From Lachnospiraceae bacterium A2 (GTDB lineage Bacteria; Bacillota; Clostridia; Lachnospirales; Lachnospiraceae), in contig KE159636.1 in NCBI GenBank assembly GCA_000403315.2, positions 959,358 to 1,023,357 of the forward strand: 64,000 nt of DNA, given 5' to 3'. Shown piece by piece: positions 1-8,066 of this stretch. The position numbers and the translations under genes are program-made. The notes under the pieces were generated by a model that made no database searches, was not told the origin of the DNA, and worked only from the letters and a program-made list of their open reading frames with translations. The first letter of the stretch is position 1. The number at the start of each line of letters is the position of its first letter.

Positions 1-1532
1 GATTCTTTCCCCTGTTTTATCAGGACAGTTACTTTAATATTACAGATGCAAAACGGATGTTTTTCTATTTCTGCGGGGCGGGGCTGTTAGTGCTCACTGT
101 CCTATTGGCAGGGGCAGGGTATTTACAGGATTGGAGGGCAACTGGGAATAAGGAATTGCAAGGCTCCAAAAAGAAAGGAAAAGAAATTTTAAAGAATATA
201 CCAATCACTTCTTGGTTTGCATACGGCTTTGCAGTGGCTGTATTGATTGCTACTGTATTTTCAGTGAATCCCTTTGAATCTTTTTATGGGACAGACGGAA
301 GGAAATTAGGGGCAATTGCATTTTTGCTTTGTATTGCAGTATATTTGATTCTTGGAAAATTTTTGAAGCCAGGAATTTGGATGGCATGGATTTTTCTGAT
401 TTCTAATGGTATTGTATGTTTTTTGCTCCTTCTGCAATTTTGGGGGATAGATATTTTGCATATGTGGGATGGCATTATACCTACAGAAGTCGGTATGTTT
501 GCCAGTACGATTGGAAATGTAAATGCATGTGCTACTTATTTTTGTATGGCTGTGCCAGTGGGGATGGTGCTTTTTTATCTTTCGGATGCGCTGCTTTCGG
601 AAATTCTCTATGGGTTGCTTTTGCTCCTTGGATTTTTTGGCATGTATGCGACAATATCTGATAGTTGGATTTTAGGAATTGGGGCAGCATTTCTTGTATT
701 ATTCTGCTTTTCCATAAAAAACCACGATTATATGGAACGCTTTTTAGGTATTTGCCTGATGTTCTGGGCATCCAGTTTAGTTGTGCGGTTGGCCTTGACG
801 GCGGGGGCTGAGAATACATCTGTAATGAGCCAGAGATTCCGTACACTGCCTTTGCAGAATTTTATAACAGGGAAGAAGGTGCTTTTGGCAGAGGGGATAA
901 TTTTATGCCTTGGGATGGTTTTGATAAAAATTGCAAAAAAGAAGGATATTCAAATACCATATGATAAAATTAGGAAAGTTTTTGTTGGTGTTGTAGTCAC
1001 GGTTTTGTCGCTGGCAGTAACAGCAGTGTTGGTTGTTAATCTGTCACCAGAAAAACAATGGGAAGGCGGGTTGCAGTGGATGAACCTGCTGAAACTGCAG
1101 GATAATTTTGGGAGCAGCCGTGGCATTATATGGAAGCAGACGTGGATTGCATGGCAGAAGCTGCCCATTGGCAGGAAGTTTTTTGGTTATGGGATCAATT
1201 GTTTTTACCAGTTCTTATACCAGTATCAGGCTTCGGAATTGACAATGTATACAGCGCGGATTGTAGACCCCCACAACGAATTACTGCAGTTCATGTCTAT
1301 GACAGGAATTTTCGGGGCAGTCTGTTACTTTGGCTTCTTAATCAGCACCGCAGTATCCGCGGCAAAACAGTCACGCCACTACCCAGTCATGATGATGGGG
1401 ACAGTTGTGATTTGCAGTTATCTGGCACAGAGCATGGTAAATAACCCGACTGTGTTCCTTACCCCCACGCTGTTCCTTTATCTTGGGATCTTAAAGAGTT
1501 TGGAGCGGCATTATAAAGAAAAAGAGTGCTAA
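1..1532 (+). CDS. O-antigen ligase-like polymerase, 5' end outside window
   Basis: Multi-pass membrane protein of the Wzy_C / O-antigen ligase type, which joins or polymerises surface glycans on the outer face of the membrane. The frame is open from base 3 with no start before the first Met at 57, and the residues before that Met (for example FYQDSYFNITDAKR) look like normal protein, so the gene begins upstream of the window. About ten hydrophobic segments are visible. The large extracytoplasmic loop near residues 395-410 (counted from Met 57) carries the DPHNELLQ motif typical of the family. The acceptor and glycan cannot be told from sequence. It is followed by a hairpin terminator shared with a convergent small gene. 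Confidence 0.8.
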   Translation, partial: FFPLFYQDSYFNITDAKRMFFYFCGAGLLVLTVLLAGAGYLQDWRATGNKELQGSKKKGKEILKNIPITSWFAYGFAVAVLIATVFSVNPFESFYGTDGRKLGAIAFLLCIAVYLILGKFLKPGIWMAWIFLISNGIVCFLLLLQFWGIDILHMWDGIIPTEVGMFASTIGNVNACATYFCMAVPVGMVLFYLSDALLSEILYGLLLLLGFFGMYATISDSWILGIGAAFLVLFCFSIKNHDYMERFLGICLMFWASSLVVRLALTAGAENTSVMSQRFRTLPLQNFITGKKVLLAEGIILCLGMVLIKIAKKKDIQIPYDKIRKVFVGVVVTVLSLAVTAVLVVNLSPEKQWEGGLQWMNLLKLQDNFGSSRGIIWKQTWIAWQKLPIGRKFFGYGINCFYQFLYQYQASELTMYTARIVDPHNELLQFMSMTGIFGAVCYFGFLISTAVSAAKQSRHYPVMMMGTVVICSYLAQSMVNNPTVFLTPTLFLYLGILKSLERHYKEKEC

Positions 1533-1570
1533 ACCTGTATGGAAAAGAGTAACCTTAGAAGAAAAAAGAA

Positions 1571-1620
1571 GATGCCGCAAAACCATCTAATTAGATGGCT
1601 GAGCGGCATCTTTCTGTCAA
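1571..1620. terminator. bidirectional hairpin terminator
   Basis: GATGCCGC (1571-1578) pairs with GCGGCATC (1603-1610), with an inner CCATCTAA/TTAGATGG stem in the loop. TTTCTG follows on the plus strand, and the minus strand runs into a T-rich tract (complement of GAAAAAAGAA). It separates the ligase-like gene from the convergent small ORF. Confidence 0.75.
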
Positions 1621-1626
1621 TAGAAT

Positions 1627-1803
1627 TTAGCTTTGCTGTAATGGTGGCTGCTGGTAAAGCTTGCGTTCCACCTGTTTTCTTTTTTTTTCCAGAATAGCCA
1701 ATGTTTCCGTTGCATGTTCCTTTTCTGCTACTTCTGTTATTTCTTCAATTAAGGATAATTGGTCGAATAAATAACCATTATATTCTTTTTCATCTGATAG
1801 CAT
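1627..1803 (-). CDS. small hypothetical protein, 58 aa
   Basis: Short minus-strand ORF starting ATG at 1803 and ending TAA at 1627. A GGGAGA ribosome site lies 8 bases before the ATG. The product is acidic and helix-forming (begins MLSDEKEYNGYLFDQLS, followed by an E/K-rich stretch such as EKEHATETLAILEKKRK), consistent with a short coiled coil. No family is recognised. It has its own ribosome site and ends just before the shared terminator, which argues for a real gene; its function is unknown. It could be a small cytoplasmic adaptor, but nothing in the sequence decides this. Confidence 0.55.
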   Translation of the reverse strand: MLSDEKEYNGYLFDQLSLIEEITEVAEKEHATETLAILEKKRKQVERKLYQQPPLQQS

Positions 1804-1839
1804 ATTATTTTCATCTCCCAGTTCTGATAAAACGCTTAT

Positions 1840-2006
1840 CTAGTACAATGAAAATTAAGTTTTGGATAGTTTGACGCAGAATATTTTTCTGAGAGTGCTG
1901 CTTCACAAACGCAGGCGTAGCGGTGGCTACGTCGAGGCTTGGGGAGTAGTGCTATCAGGAAAATAGGCAAGTCAAACTGCCAATTACTTAATATTCGTTG
2001 TACTAG
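1840..2006. repeat. MITE-like palindromic element, copy 1
   Basis: 167-bp AT-rich element with long imperfect inverted ends: CTAGTACAATGAAAATTAAG at the left and, on the other strand, CTAGTACAACGAATATTAAG at the right. The core holds GTAGCGGTGGCTAC (1917-1930). A second element at 45737-45902 has the same architecture, almost the same length, CTAG ends and the exact reverse complement of this 14-mer. No coding capacity was found. This fills most of the gap between the small ORF and the exporter genes. Confidence 0.7.
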
Positions 2007-2165
2007 TTACATTTACTATATCATAACAAAATGGCAAAGTCTATCAATATTTCTGAAGTAAAGGCAGGGTACTGTTCACTCCTGAGCCATGCACTGTGCT
2101 GTACGGCTACAGGCCAATACAGTAATAAAGGCAGCCCATAGCTGCAAAAAATTTCCCCGAAACAC

Positions 2166-2194
2166 TTGCGGAGAACACTTAATCAAGATATAAT
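2166..2194 (+). promoter_or_regulatory. promoter of the ThrE-type exporter genes
   Basis: TTGCGG (2166-2171), a 17-base spacer, then TATAAT (2189-2194). The block AACACTTGCGGAGA around the -35 box recurs, with identical spacing to TATAAT, before serS at 6579. Transcription should begin near 2201, about 80 bases before the first gene. Confidence 0.7.
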
Positions 2195-2283
2195 ACCACA
2201 AGGCATGGAATGCGCCCAAGTACGCAGGGATCGCAGCAGTATGCCGATTATTTTATGAAAAAATACTGGAAAGGAACAGGACT

Positions 2284-3063
2284 ATGCCAGACAGTAAAGC
2301 AGTGCTGAACCTTGCCATATCCGTAGGCGAGGTTTTATTGAAAAATGGTGGGGAAATTTACCGTGTGCAGGAAACAGTAACCCGCATTCTGGAGGCTTAT
2401 GGGATACAGGATTACCATGTGTTTGTGATTACAAATGGAATTTTTGCCACTGTGGACGAGGGGCAGGAAGATGCCGGCAGCATGGTGCGTTATGTGCCGA
2501 TTGGTGAAGTGAACCTGAAACGGGTGGCGGAGATCAACCAGCTATCCCGGGAAATATGTGAAAAGAAATGCAGTCTGGCAGAAGCCTTTGGAAAATTGGA
2601 GGAATGCCGGAATTCCCCCAGCGCTGGGAACTTAGCATTGGTGTTTGCCTGCGGCGTAGGCAGCGCTGGGTTTTGCTACCTGCTGGGCGGGCGTTTTTAT
2701 GATAGCGTAGTGTCTTTTTTTCTGGGAATTTTATTGGAAGTATTTTTGCTTTTTGCAGCTAAGCGCCATGCTTCCCGTCTGATTATGAATATTTTGGGCA
2801 GTGCCTTGGTGACGGCTGGAAGCTTATCCTTGCTTATGGCGGGCGCAGGGATTTTGTCAGATAAGGTAATTATCGGGGGGATTATCCCATTGGTGCCTGG
2901 GGTGGCGCTGACCACGGCAATCCGGGATTTATTCAGCGGGGATTACTTGTCGGGCAGCATCCGGCTTATTGATGCGCTGCTTACTGGGATGTGTATTGCC
3001 ATTGGGGTAGGCGCAGTAATGAAGTTATTTCAGTTTGCAGGAGGAGGTGCGTTCTTATTATGA
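2284..3063 (+). CDS. threonine/serine exporter family protein, ThrE N-terminal part (YjjP/DUF1212)
   Basis: 259-residue protein of the DUF1212 (ThrE N-terminal domain) family, one half of a two-gene amino-acid exporter of the YjjP-YjjB type. Residues 1-115 form a soluble domain with the family opening (ISVGEVLLKNGGEIYRVQET). Five hydrophobic segments follow (about 118-255), with the usual PLVPGVALTTAIRDLFSGD loop near residue 205. Its stop overlaps the start of the second subunit (ATGA), so the two are translationally coupled and probably form one membrane complex. The substrate is inferred from the family; threonine or serine is likely but not shown here. A promoter lies at 2166-2194. Confidence 0.85.
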   Translation: MPDSKAVLNLAISVGEVLLKNGGEIYRVQETVTRILEAYGIQDYHVFVITNGIFATVDEGQEDAGSMVRYVPIGEVNLKRVAEINQLSREICEKKCSLAEAFGKLEECRNSPSAGNLALVFACGVGSAGFCYLLGGRFYDSVVSFFLGILLEVFLLFAAKRHASRLIMNILGSALVTAGSLSLLMAGAGILSDKVIIGGIIPLVPGVALTTAIRDLFSGDYLSGSIRLIDALLTGMCIAIGVGAVMKLFQFAGGGAFLL

Positions 3064-3500
3064 TAGTGCAAATTTTGGTGTCCATGGCGGCAACAATTGC
3101 ATTTGCTGTATTGTTCCATGTGCCAAGGTCGGAGTATCTGCTGTGCGGGATTAATGGGGCGATTGGCTGGATGGTTTACCTGTTCTGCATCTCAAAAGGG
3201 ACTGGGGGAACCATTGCATCTATGTGGGCAACGCTGGTGCTTACCTTGGTGGCAAGGATTTTATCTGCAATCCGTAAAATGCCCAGCACGGTGTTCCTGA
3301 TTACGGGGATTTTTACACTGGTGCCGGGGACGGGGATTTATTATACTTCTTATTATCTGGTGATGAATGATTTGGCTCAGTTTACGGCGAAAGGGATTGA
3401 AACATTTAAAATCGCAGGGGCTATTGTGCTGGGCATCATTTTTGGGCTGATGCTGCCCCAAAGCTGGTTTAACCAGTTGGGGAAGCTCTGGAAGAAATGA
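3060..3500 (+). CDS. threonine/serine exporter family protein, C-terminal part (YjjB/DUF3815)
   Basis: Small membrane protein (146 aa) of the DUF3815 / YjjB family, partner of the preceding gene. The ATG at 3060 is chosen because GGAGGAGG (3040-3047) lies at normal distance and the ATG overlaps the upstream TGA; the frame is open further upstream, but that part lies inside the first gene. Four or five hydrophobic helices fill the protein, and the family motif VPGTGIYYTSYYLVMND is present near residue 87. In some bacteria both halves are a single ThrE polypeptide; here they are split. It ends just before a terminator hairpin built on a repeat. Confidence 0.85.
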   Translation: MIVQILVSMAATIAFAVLFHVPRSEYLLCGINGAIGWMVYLFCISKGTGGTIASMWATLVLTLVARILSAIRKMPSTVFLITGIFTLVPGTGIYYTSYYLVMNDLAQFTAKGIETFKIAGAIVLGIIFGLMLPQSWFNQLGKLWKK

Positions 3501-3503
3501 AAT

Positions 3504-3578
3504 GGATGCTGTTAGAGCGTGTTTGAAAATTGTAGGAATGAATTTTCAGACACGATCTAGGCATCCGTTTTTCTTTTC
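3504..3578 (+). terminator. terminator built around an AGAGCGTGTTTG palindrome
   Basis: Outer stem GGATGC (3504-3509) with GCATCC (3561-3566) encloses the repeat palindrome at 3514-3558 and is followed by GTTTTTCTTTTCC. This gives a long hairpin with a T-tract just after the exporter operon. Confidence 0.65.
3514..3558. repeat. AGAGCGTGTTTG palindromic repeat, copy 1
   Basis: AGAGCGTGTTTGAAAATT and AATTTTCAGACACGATCT are inverted arms of 18 bases around a 9-base loop. Three further copies occur at 22833, 27329 and 59712, all between genes. The loop is in the same orientation here and at 27329, and reversed at the other two. Confidence 0.75.
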
Positions 3579-3680
3579 CGTGCACTTTAAAAGGAAATAA
3601 GTGCATCTTCCGGAAATGCAGTTGAAGATGTGCGAAAAAACAGGTATAGTAAGGAAAGATGAAGCCATGGTTTTTTATCA

Positions 3681-3727
3681 TATAGGAAAGACCTTGCCAT
3701 GCTAAAGCGTGAAAGCATCTTCCTATA
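3681..3727. repeat. TATAGGAAAG palindromic repeat, copy 1
   Basis: 47-bp element opening TATAGGAAAGACCTTG, with GCTAAAGC in the centre and closing ATCTTCCTATA. Nearly identical elements lie at 15119-15166 and 21370-21417, and a half copy at 58624. It sits in the leader of the LytTR gene. Confidence 0.75.
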
Positions 3728-3816
3728 AGACAAAAAATAATATGCGCATTCTTTTTTACTGCTTTATCCCAACGATACACCAAAACAAACCGTTTCCCGT
3801 CCACAAGGAGGGCAGA

Positions 3817-4266
3817 ATGAAAATAAGCATGGAGCAGGTAGAGCCCGGAAAAGAAGAAGTATTGATACGCTACTGGGAATTTACGCCAGAGCTGCGCAGG
3901 ATTTTGGACTTTCTGCAAAAGGGTTCCCCAGTAATTATGGGGAAAAATGAAAATGGCCAGTGCAGGCTTCTTCCAGAGCAGATTTACTATTTCGAACGGG
4001 TGGATGACAGGGTGTTTGCCTATACCAAAGGGCAGGAATATCAGGTAACCCTCACCCTGCGGGAAGCAGAGGAACGGCTGAAAGGGCATGGGTTTTTCCG
4101 GTGCAACAAGTCGTTTGTGGTAAATATTGACCGGATTGTGTCTGTCAGGAGCCAAATGGGGAACCGTATTGATGCACTTTTGGATAATCAGGAGCATGTG
4201 ATTATTTCCAGACGGTATGTGAAAGAGTTCCGGGAACGGCTGAAAGGGGGAAAAGAGCGTGGCTAG
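3817..4266 (+). CDS. LytTR-family DNA-binding regulator
   Basis: 149-residue protein with a C-terminal LytTR DNA-binding domain (about residues 45-145). It is recognisable by IYYFERVDDRVFAYT, the FFRCNKSFVVNIDRI segment and the VIISRRYVKEF end. There is no receiver domain, so it is a stand-alone LytTR protein, not a classical response regulator. The start at 3817 is preferred over the longer open frame from 3709 because AAGGAGG (3805-3811) precedes it at normal spacing and the protein then matches the usual length. The gene overlaps the next one by 8 bases. LytTR-DUF3021 pairs next to transporters are a known arrangement in which the membrane protein restrains the regulator; that role is inferred here. 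Confidence 0.85.
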   Translation: MKISMEQVEPGKEEVLIRYWEFTPELRRILDFLQKGSPVIMGKNENGQCRLLPEQIYYFERVDDRVFAYTKGQEYQVTLTLREAEERLKGHGFFRCNKSFVVNIDRIVSVRSQMGNRIDALLDNQEHVIISRRYVKEFRERLKGGKERG

Positions 4267-4771
4267 GAAAAAGCAACCTGAAAGTACCGGCAAAGGAAAG
4301 CGTATCCATAATATAAGGAAATACTTAAAAGTAGAAACGGAAGTGGAAATATTTGCCTGTGTCCATATCACAGGTATGATTTTCTTGTATGGTTTTTTCC
4401 AGTGGCTGATGGGAAACAGCTCTGTCCCGTTCCAAATCCTTTTGGGGCAAATGGCTCTGGGGTATGTGGACGCGTGGGTGCAGAAAGCTTTGTTTTTTGG
4501 GGAAAAATCCTATACAGACAGGGAGTACCGGATACGCGGGGTTCTCTGGTGCATGGTTCCCGGATGCTTTACTGTGGCAGCAGGGATCTTAGGGGGGTGG
4601 TTCCCGCAGGGAGGGGCAATGGAACTTTGGTTTTATGGGCTGATCTTTGCTTATTTTACCCTGCTGTGGCTGTTTCTGGAAAAGGTGTACCGGAGGGAAA
4701 CAGAGGAAATCAACCAGCTATTGGAACAGAGGAAAAGGAATGTGAAGGGAATGGGTGAGCGAAATGGATAG
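4259..4771 (+). CDS. DUF3021 family membrane protein
   Basis: 170-residue membrane protein with four hydrophobic helices (about residues 33-56, 62-84, 97-119 and 125-146) and a charged C-terminus, the layout of the DUF3021 family. It starts with GTG at 4259 inside the end of the LytTR gene, with AAAGGGGG just upstream, and its last bases overlap the ABC ATPase gene. The tight overlap on both sides indicates one transcript and coupled translation. In related loci the DUF3021 partner keeps the LytTR regulator inactive at the membrane; no such data exist for this pair. Confidence 0.75.
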   Translation: MARKKQPESTGKGKRIHNIRKYLKVETEVEIFACVHITGMIFLYGFFQWLMGNSSVPFQILLGQMALGYVDAWVQKALFFGEKSYTDREYRIRGVLWCMVPGCFTVAAGILGGWFPQGGAMELWFYGLIFAYFTLLWLFLEKVYRRETEEINQLLEQRKRNVKGMGERNG

Positions 4772-5672
4772 GGCACCAGTCATAGAATTACAGGAAGTTA
4801 CGAAGGATTATGGCAATGGAAAAGGCGTGTTTGGCCTTTCATTTGCTGTCCCTAAAGGGGAAGTGTTTGGGTATCTGGGGCCAAACGGGGCGGGGAAAAC
4901 CACCACAATCCGGCAGTTGATGGGTTTTATACGGCCGAGCCGGGGCATTTGCCGCATGATGGGGATGGACTGTTTTTTACAGGCGCAGGAAATCCAGAAA
5001 CACACGGGATACCTTGCTGGGGAATTGGCGTTCCCGGAGGACATGACAGGCCTTGGGTTCCTAAAATTCATGGCGGACATGAAAGGGATGGACAGCCACA
5101 GGCATATGGAAAGCCTGATGGAACGGTTTGGGCTAAACCCCCATGGAAGGATAAAAAGAATGTCCAAAGGGATGAAGCAGAAAATTGGGATTGTAAATGC
5201 ATTTATGCACCAGCCTGAGGTTGTGATTTTAGACGAGCCAACCAGCGGGCTGGACCCGTTGATGCAGAATGAATTTGTAGAGCTGGTTTTGGAGGAAAAA
5301 AAGAAAGGCACTACCATACTGATGTCCTCCCATATTTTTGAGGAGGTGGAAAAAACCTGCGACCGGACAGCCATTATCCGTTCCGGGCGGATTGCCACAG
5401 TGGAGGATATGAAGGAGCTTGCAGGAAAACGGAAAAAAATTTACCGGGTTATGCTGCCGCATGCAGCCGCGGCGGAAAAGCTTTTGCAGGAACCGGGAAT
5501 CCAGCCCTGGAGCCATCCAGGCGCAAAGGAAAGCCTTCCTCCCAATCAGGCAGAATTTACCGTATCCGGCAGCCTGCCCGACGTTTTGAGGAAATTGGCA
5601 GATTTTGGGGTGCAGGATTTGGAAGCCAGGAACCAGAGCATGGAAGAATTATTTTTCCAGTATTATGGATAG
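4755..5672 (+). CDS. ABC transporter ATP-binding protein
   Basis: ATPase subunit (305 aa) of a two-component ABC exporter of the type used for antibiotics or peptides. Walker A is GPNGAGKTT (about residue 43), the signature is the degenerate MSKGMKQK, Walker B is VVILDEPTSGLDPL and the switch His follows in SSHIFEEVE. After residue 220 there is a C-terminal extension of the kind seen in drug and bacitracin exporters. The start is GTG 4755 or ATG 4764; both are in frame and either could be used. The permease follows after 36 bases. The substrate is unknown; export of a toxic compound or lipid is the likely role, with the upstream LytTR/DUF3021 pair as probable regulator. Confidence 0.85.
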   Translation: MSEMDRAPVIELQEVTKDYGNGKGVFGLSFAVPKGEVFGYLGPNGAGKTTTIRQLMGFIRPSRGICRMMGMDCFLQAQEIQKHTGYLAGELAFPEDMTGLGFLKFMADMKGMDSHRHMESLMERFGLNPHGRIKRMSKGMKQKIGIVNAFMHQPEVVILDEPTSGLDPLMQNEFVELVLEEKKKGTTILMSSHIFEEVEKTCDRTAIIRSGRIATVEDMKELAGKRKKIYRVMLPHAAAAEKLLQEPGIQPWSHPGAKESLPPNQAEFTVSGSLPDVLRKLADFGVQDLEARNQSMEELFFQYYG

Positions 5673-5708
5673 GAAAAGGAAACAATACCTGAAAGAAAGG
5701 AAAAACCT

Positions 5709-6509
5709 ATGATATCATTTACTTTATGGAAAAGAAACCTCAAAGTCTGCACCCTGCCATTTCTGGTGATTTTTGCCATGCTCTGCATGTATACCACTGT
5801 TATCGCCTATATGTATAACCCGGAACTTTCCGAGATGCTGAGCGGCTACCAGCAGGCCCTGCCGGAACTGATGGCGGCGGTTGGGATGACAGGGATTGCC
5901 TCCAGTTTATTAGAGTGGATGCAGATTTATTTATATGGGTTTATTATGCTGCTGTTCCCCCTGATTTTTATTTTGGTGATGGTGCAGAAGCTGCTGATGG
6001 GGCCGGTAGAAACGGGGACGTTGGCGAACCTTTTGGCTACGCCTAATTCCAGAAAAAAGATTATTTGCACCCAGATTGTTTCCATGGCCCTGTGGATGGC
6101 ATTTTTAATAGGGCTGGTAACGGCAGTGGGGGCATTAAGCTGCGAAATCCTGTTTCCGGGGGAACTGGACATAGGCAGGTATCTGGCGCTGAATTTCAGT
6201 ACCCTGCTTTTGCAGGAAGCAATCGTGGGGATTGTGTTCCTTGCAGCCTGCTTTGCCAGCAGCAGTAAAATGTTTTATCTGGCTGGGGCTGGGCTGCCAG
6301 TGCTGTTTTTCCTGATGCAGATGGTTTCCAACATGGGGGAAAAGCTGGAAATATTGCGGTATGTGAATATTTATTCCTTGCTGCCTGTAGAGGAAATCCT
6401 AAAAGAATCCGCATATTTCCCCATTCAGGATGCAGTAATGTCAGGGATTGCCGCAGCGTTATTCCTGCTTGGTGCATGGCAGTTCCAGAAACGGGATTTT
6501 TCCTTGTAG
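5709..6509 (+). CDS. ABC transporter permease (ABC-2 type)
   Basis: 266-residue membrane protein with six predicted helices, the permease partner of the preceding ATPase. The first helix is near residues 14-34. A long second segment follows GIASSLLEWMQIYLYGFIML, and the loop VETGTLANLLATPNSRKK resembles the cytosolic coupling segment of ABC-2 permeases. The ribosome site AAGGAAAAACC lies right before ATG 5709. The half-size protein implies a dimer in the transporter. The substrate cannot be deduced. No terminator is evident before the serS promoter at 6579. Confidence 0.8.
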   Translation: MISFTLWKRNLKVCTLPFLVIFAMLCMYTTVIAYMYNPELSEMLSGYQQALPELMAAVGMTGIASSLLEWMQIYLYGFIMLLFPLIFILVMVQKLLMGPVETGTLANLLATPNSRKKIICTQIVSMALWMAFLIGLVTAVGALSCEILFPGELDIGRYLALNFSTLLLQEAIVGIVFLAACFASSSKMFYLAGAGLPVLFFLMQMVSNMGEKLEILRYVNIYSLLPVEEILKESAYFPIQDAVMSGIAAALFLLGAWQFQKRDFSL

Positions 6510-6578
6510 GCAAAGGGCTGGCATAGGGTGGGCAGATATTTTATATAGAAGGGAAAATGCCAAATTTCCGCCAAACAC

Positions 6579-6607
6579 TTGCGGAGAGGGCACAATCCAT
6601 GTATAAT
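6579..6607 (+). promoter_or_regulatory. promoter of serS
   Basis: TTGCGG (6579-6584), 17 bases, TATAAT (6602-6607). The surrounding AACACTTGCGGAGA is shared with the promoter at 2166. The leader of about 115 bases before serS shows no T-box specifier or antiterminator that could be recognised. Confidence 0.7.
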
Positions 6608-6727
6608 GTTGCCAGATATTATGCGCGCCCGGAGCGCCCATGGCTTACCACGGAGTGGTTATGGTGCAATATATTTGGGTGCTACAGGCAAAAATAAAAT
6701 AGACAGAAGCATGTTCAGGAGGAAACC

Positions 6728-8017
6728 ATGATTGACTTAAAATTTTTAAGGGAAAACCCGGAAACCGTAAAGCAGAACATTCGGAATAAATTTCAGGACA
6801 GCAAGCTGCCATTGGTAGACGAAGTCATAGAATTGGATGCCAGGGCCAGGAAAACCCAGCAGGAGGCAGACGCCCTCCGCGCCCAGCGCAAGAAGCTGTC
6901 CAAGCAGATTGGCGCGCTGATGGGGCAGGGCAAGAAAGAAGAAGCAGAAGCTGTGAAGGCAGAGGTAAATGCTGGGGCCGAACGCCTTGCAGAGCTGGAG
7001 AAGCTGGAAGGGGAACTGCAGGAAAAGGTTACCAAGATTATGATGGTGATACCAAACATCATCGACCCTTCCGTGCCTATTGGGAAAGACGACAGCGAAA
7101 ATGTGGAAGTGGAGCGGTACGGGGAGCCGGCAACGCCGGATTTTGAAATTCCTTACCATGCAGAAATTATGGAAAAATTCCAGGGGCTGGACCTTGACAG
7201 TGCAAGGAAAGTGGCTGGGAATGGGTTCTATTACCTGATGGGGGATATTGCAAGGCTCCATTCTGCCGTTATTTCTTATGCAAGGGATTTTATGGTAGGC
7301 AGGGGCTTTACCTACTGTGTGCCGCCTTTTATGATACGCAGCAATGTGGTGACAGGCGTTATGAGCTTTGCGGAAATGGACGCCATGATGTACAAGATTG
7401 AAGGGGAGGATTTGTATTTAATTGGGACAAGCGAACATTCCATGATTGGGAAATTCATTGACACCATTTTAAATGAAGAACAGCTTCCCCAGACACTGAC
7501 AAGCTATTCCCCCTGTTTCCGGAAGGAAAAGGGCGCCCATGGGATTGAGGAGCGGGGCGTATACCGCATCCACCAGTTTGAGAAGCAGGAAATGATAGTA
7601 GTCTGCAAGCCGGAAGAATCCCCGATGTGGTTTGAGAAATTGTGGCAGAATACGGTAGACCTGTTCCGTTCCCTGGATGTCCCGGTACGCACCTTGGAGT
7701 GCTGCTCCGGCGATTTGGCAGACCTGAAAGTAAAATCGGTGGATGTAGAAGCCTGGTCCCCAAGGCAGCAGAAATATTTTGAAGTAGGGAGCTGTTCCAA
7801 TTTGGGGGATGCCCAGGCAAGAAGGCTGAAAATCCGGGTAACTGGCAAGGAAGGAAAGTATTTTGCCCATACCCTGAACAATACAGTTGTGGCTCCGCCC
7901 CGTATGCTGATTGCATTTTTGGAAAATAATTTATGTGAGGACGGGAGCGTGCGGATTCCAGAAGCGTTACGGCCTTATATGGGCGGGCAGGAGAAAATCG
8001 TTCCGCCTGAAAAATAA
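6728..8017 (+). CDS. serS: seryl-tRNA synthetase
   Basis: 429-residue class II aminoacyl-tRNA synthetase charging tRNA-Ser with serine in the cytoplasm. Residues 1-105 form the long antiparallel coiled-coil arm that grips the tRNA (starts MIDLKFLRENPETVKQNI). The catalytic core follows, with motif 2 around CFRKEKGAHGIEERGVYRIH and motif 3 around NNTVVAPPRMLIAFLEN. Ser-binding residues are expected in the GTSEHSMIG segment. Length and motif order are normal for a bacterial enzyme. The start has an AGGAGG site (6717-6722) 5 bases upstream. It is transcribed from the TTGCGG/TATAAT promoter and may share a message with the next gene, 49 bases downstream. Confidence 0.97.
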   Translation: MIDLKFLRENPETVKQNIRNKFQDSKLPLVDEVIELDARARKTQQEADALRAQRKKLSKQIGALMGQGKKEEAEAVKAEVNAGAERLAELEKLEGELQEKVTKIMMVIPNIIDPSVPIGKDDSENVEVERYGEPATPDFEIPYHAEIMEKFQGLDLDSARKVAGNGFYYLMGDIARLHSAVISYARDFMVGRGFTYCVPPFMIRSNVVTGVMSFAEMDAMMYKIEGEDLYLIGTSEHSMIGKFIDTILNEEQLPQTLTSYSPCFRKEKGAHGIEERGVYRIHQFEKQEMIVVCKPEESPMWFEKLWQNTVDLFRSLDVPVRTLECCSGDLADLKVKSVDVEAWSPRQQKYFEVGSCSNLGDAQARRLKIRVTGKEGKYFAHTLNNTVVAPPRMLIAFLENNLCEDGSVRIPEALRPYMGGQEKIVPPEK

Positions 8018-8066
8018 TTTTGCTTAGTGGGACAGCCCTACAGTTCCGGCAAGGGAGAAAGAAAAA

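Noticed and set aside
3469-4371. 300-residue ORF on the minus strand
   Set aside because: It lies opposite the LytTR gene, is rich in His, Phe and Pro, and has no recognisable motif or ribosome site; it is a shadow of the true frame.
6608-6727. T-box riboswitch before serS
   Set aside because: The leader is only about 115 bases and shows neither a T-box-like TGGNACC word nor a specifier stem and terminator.
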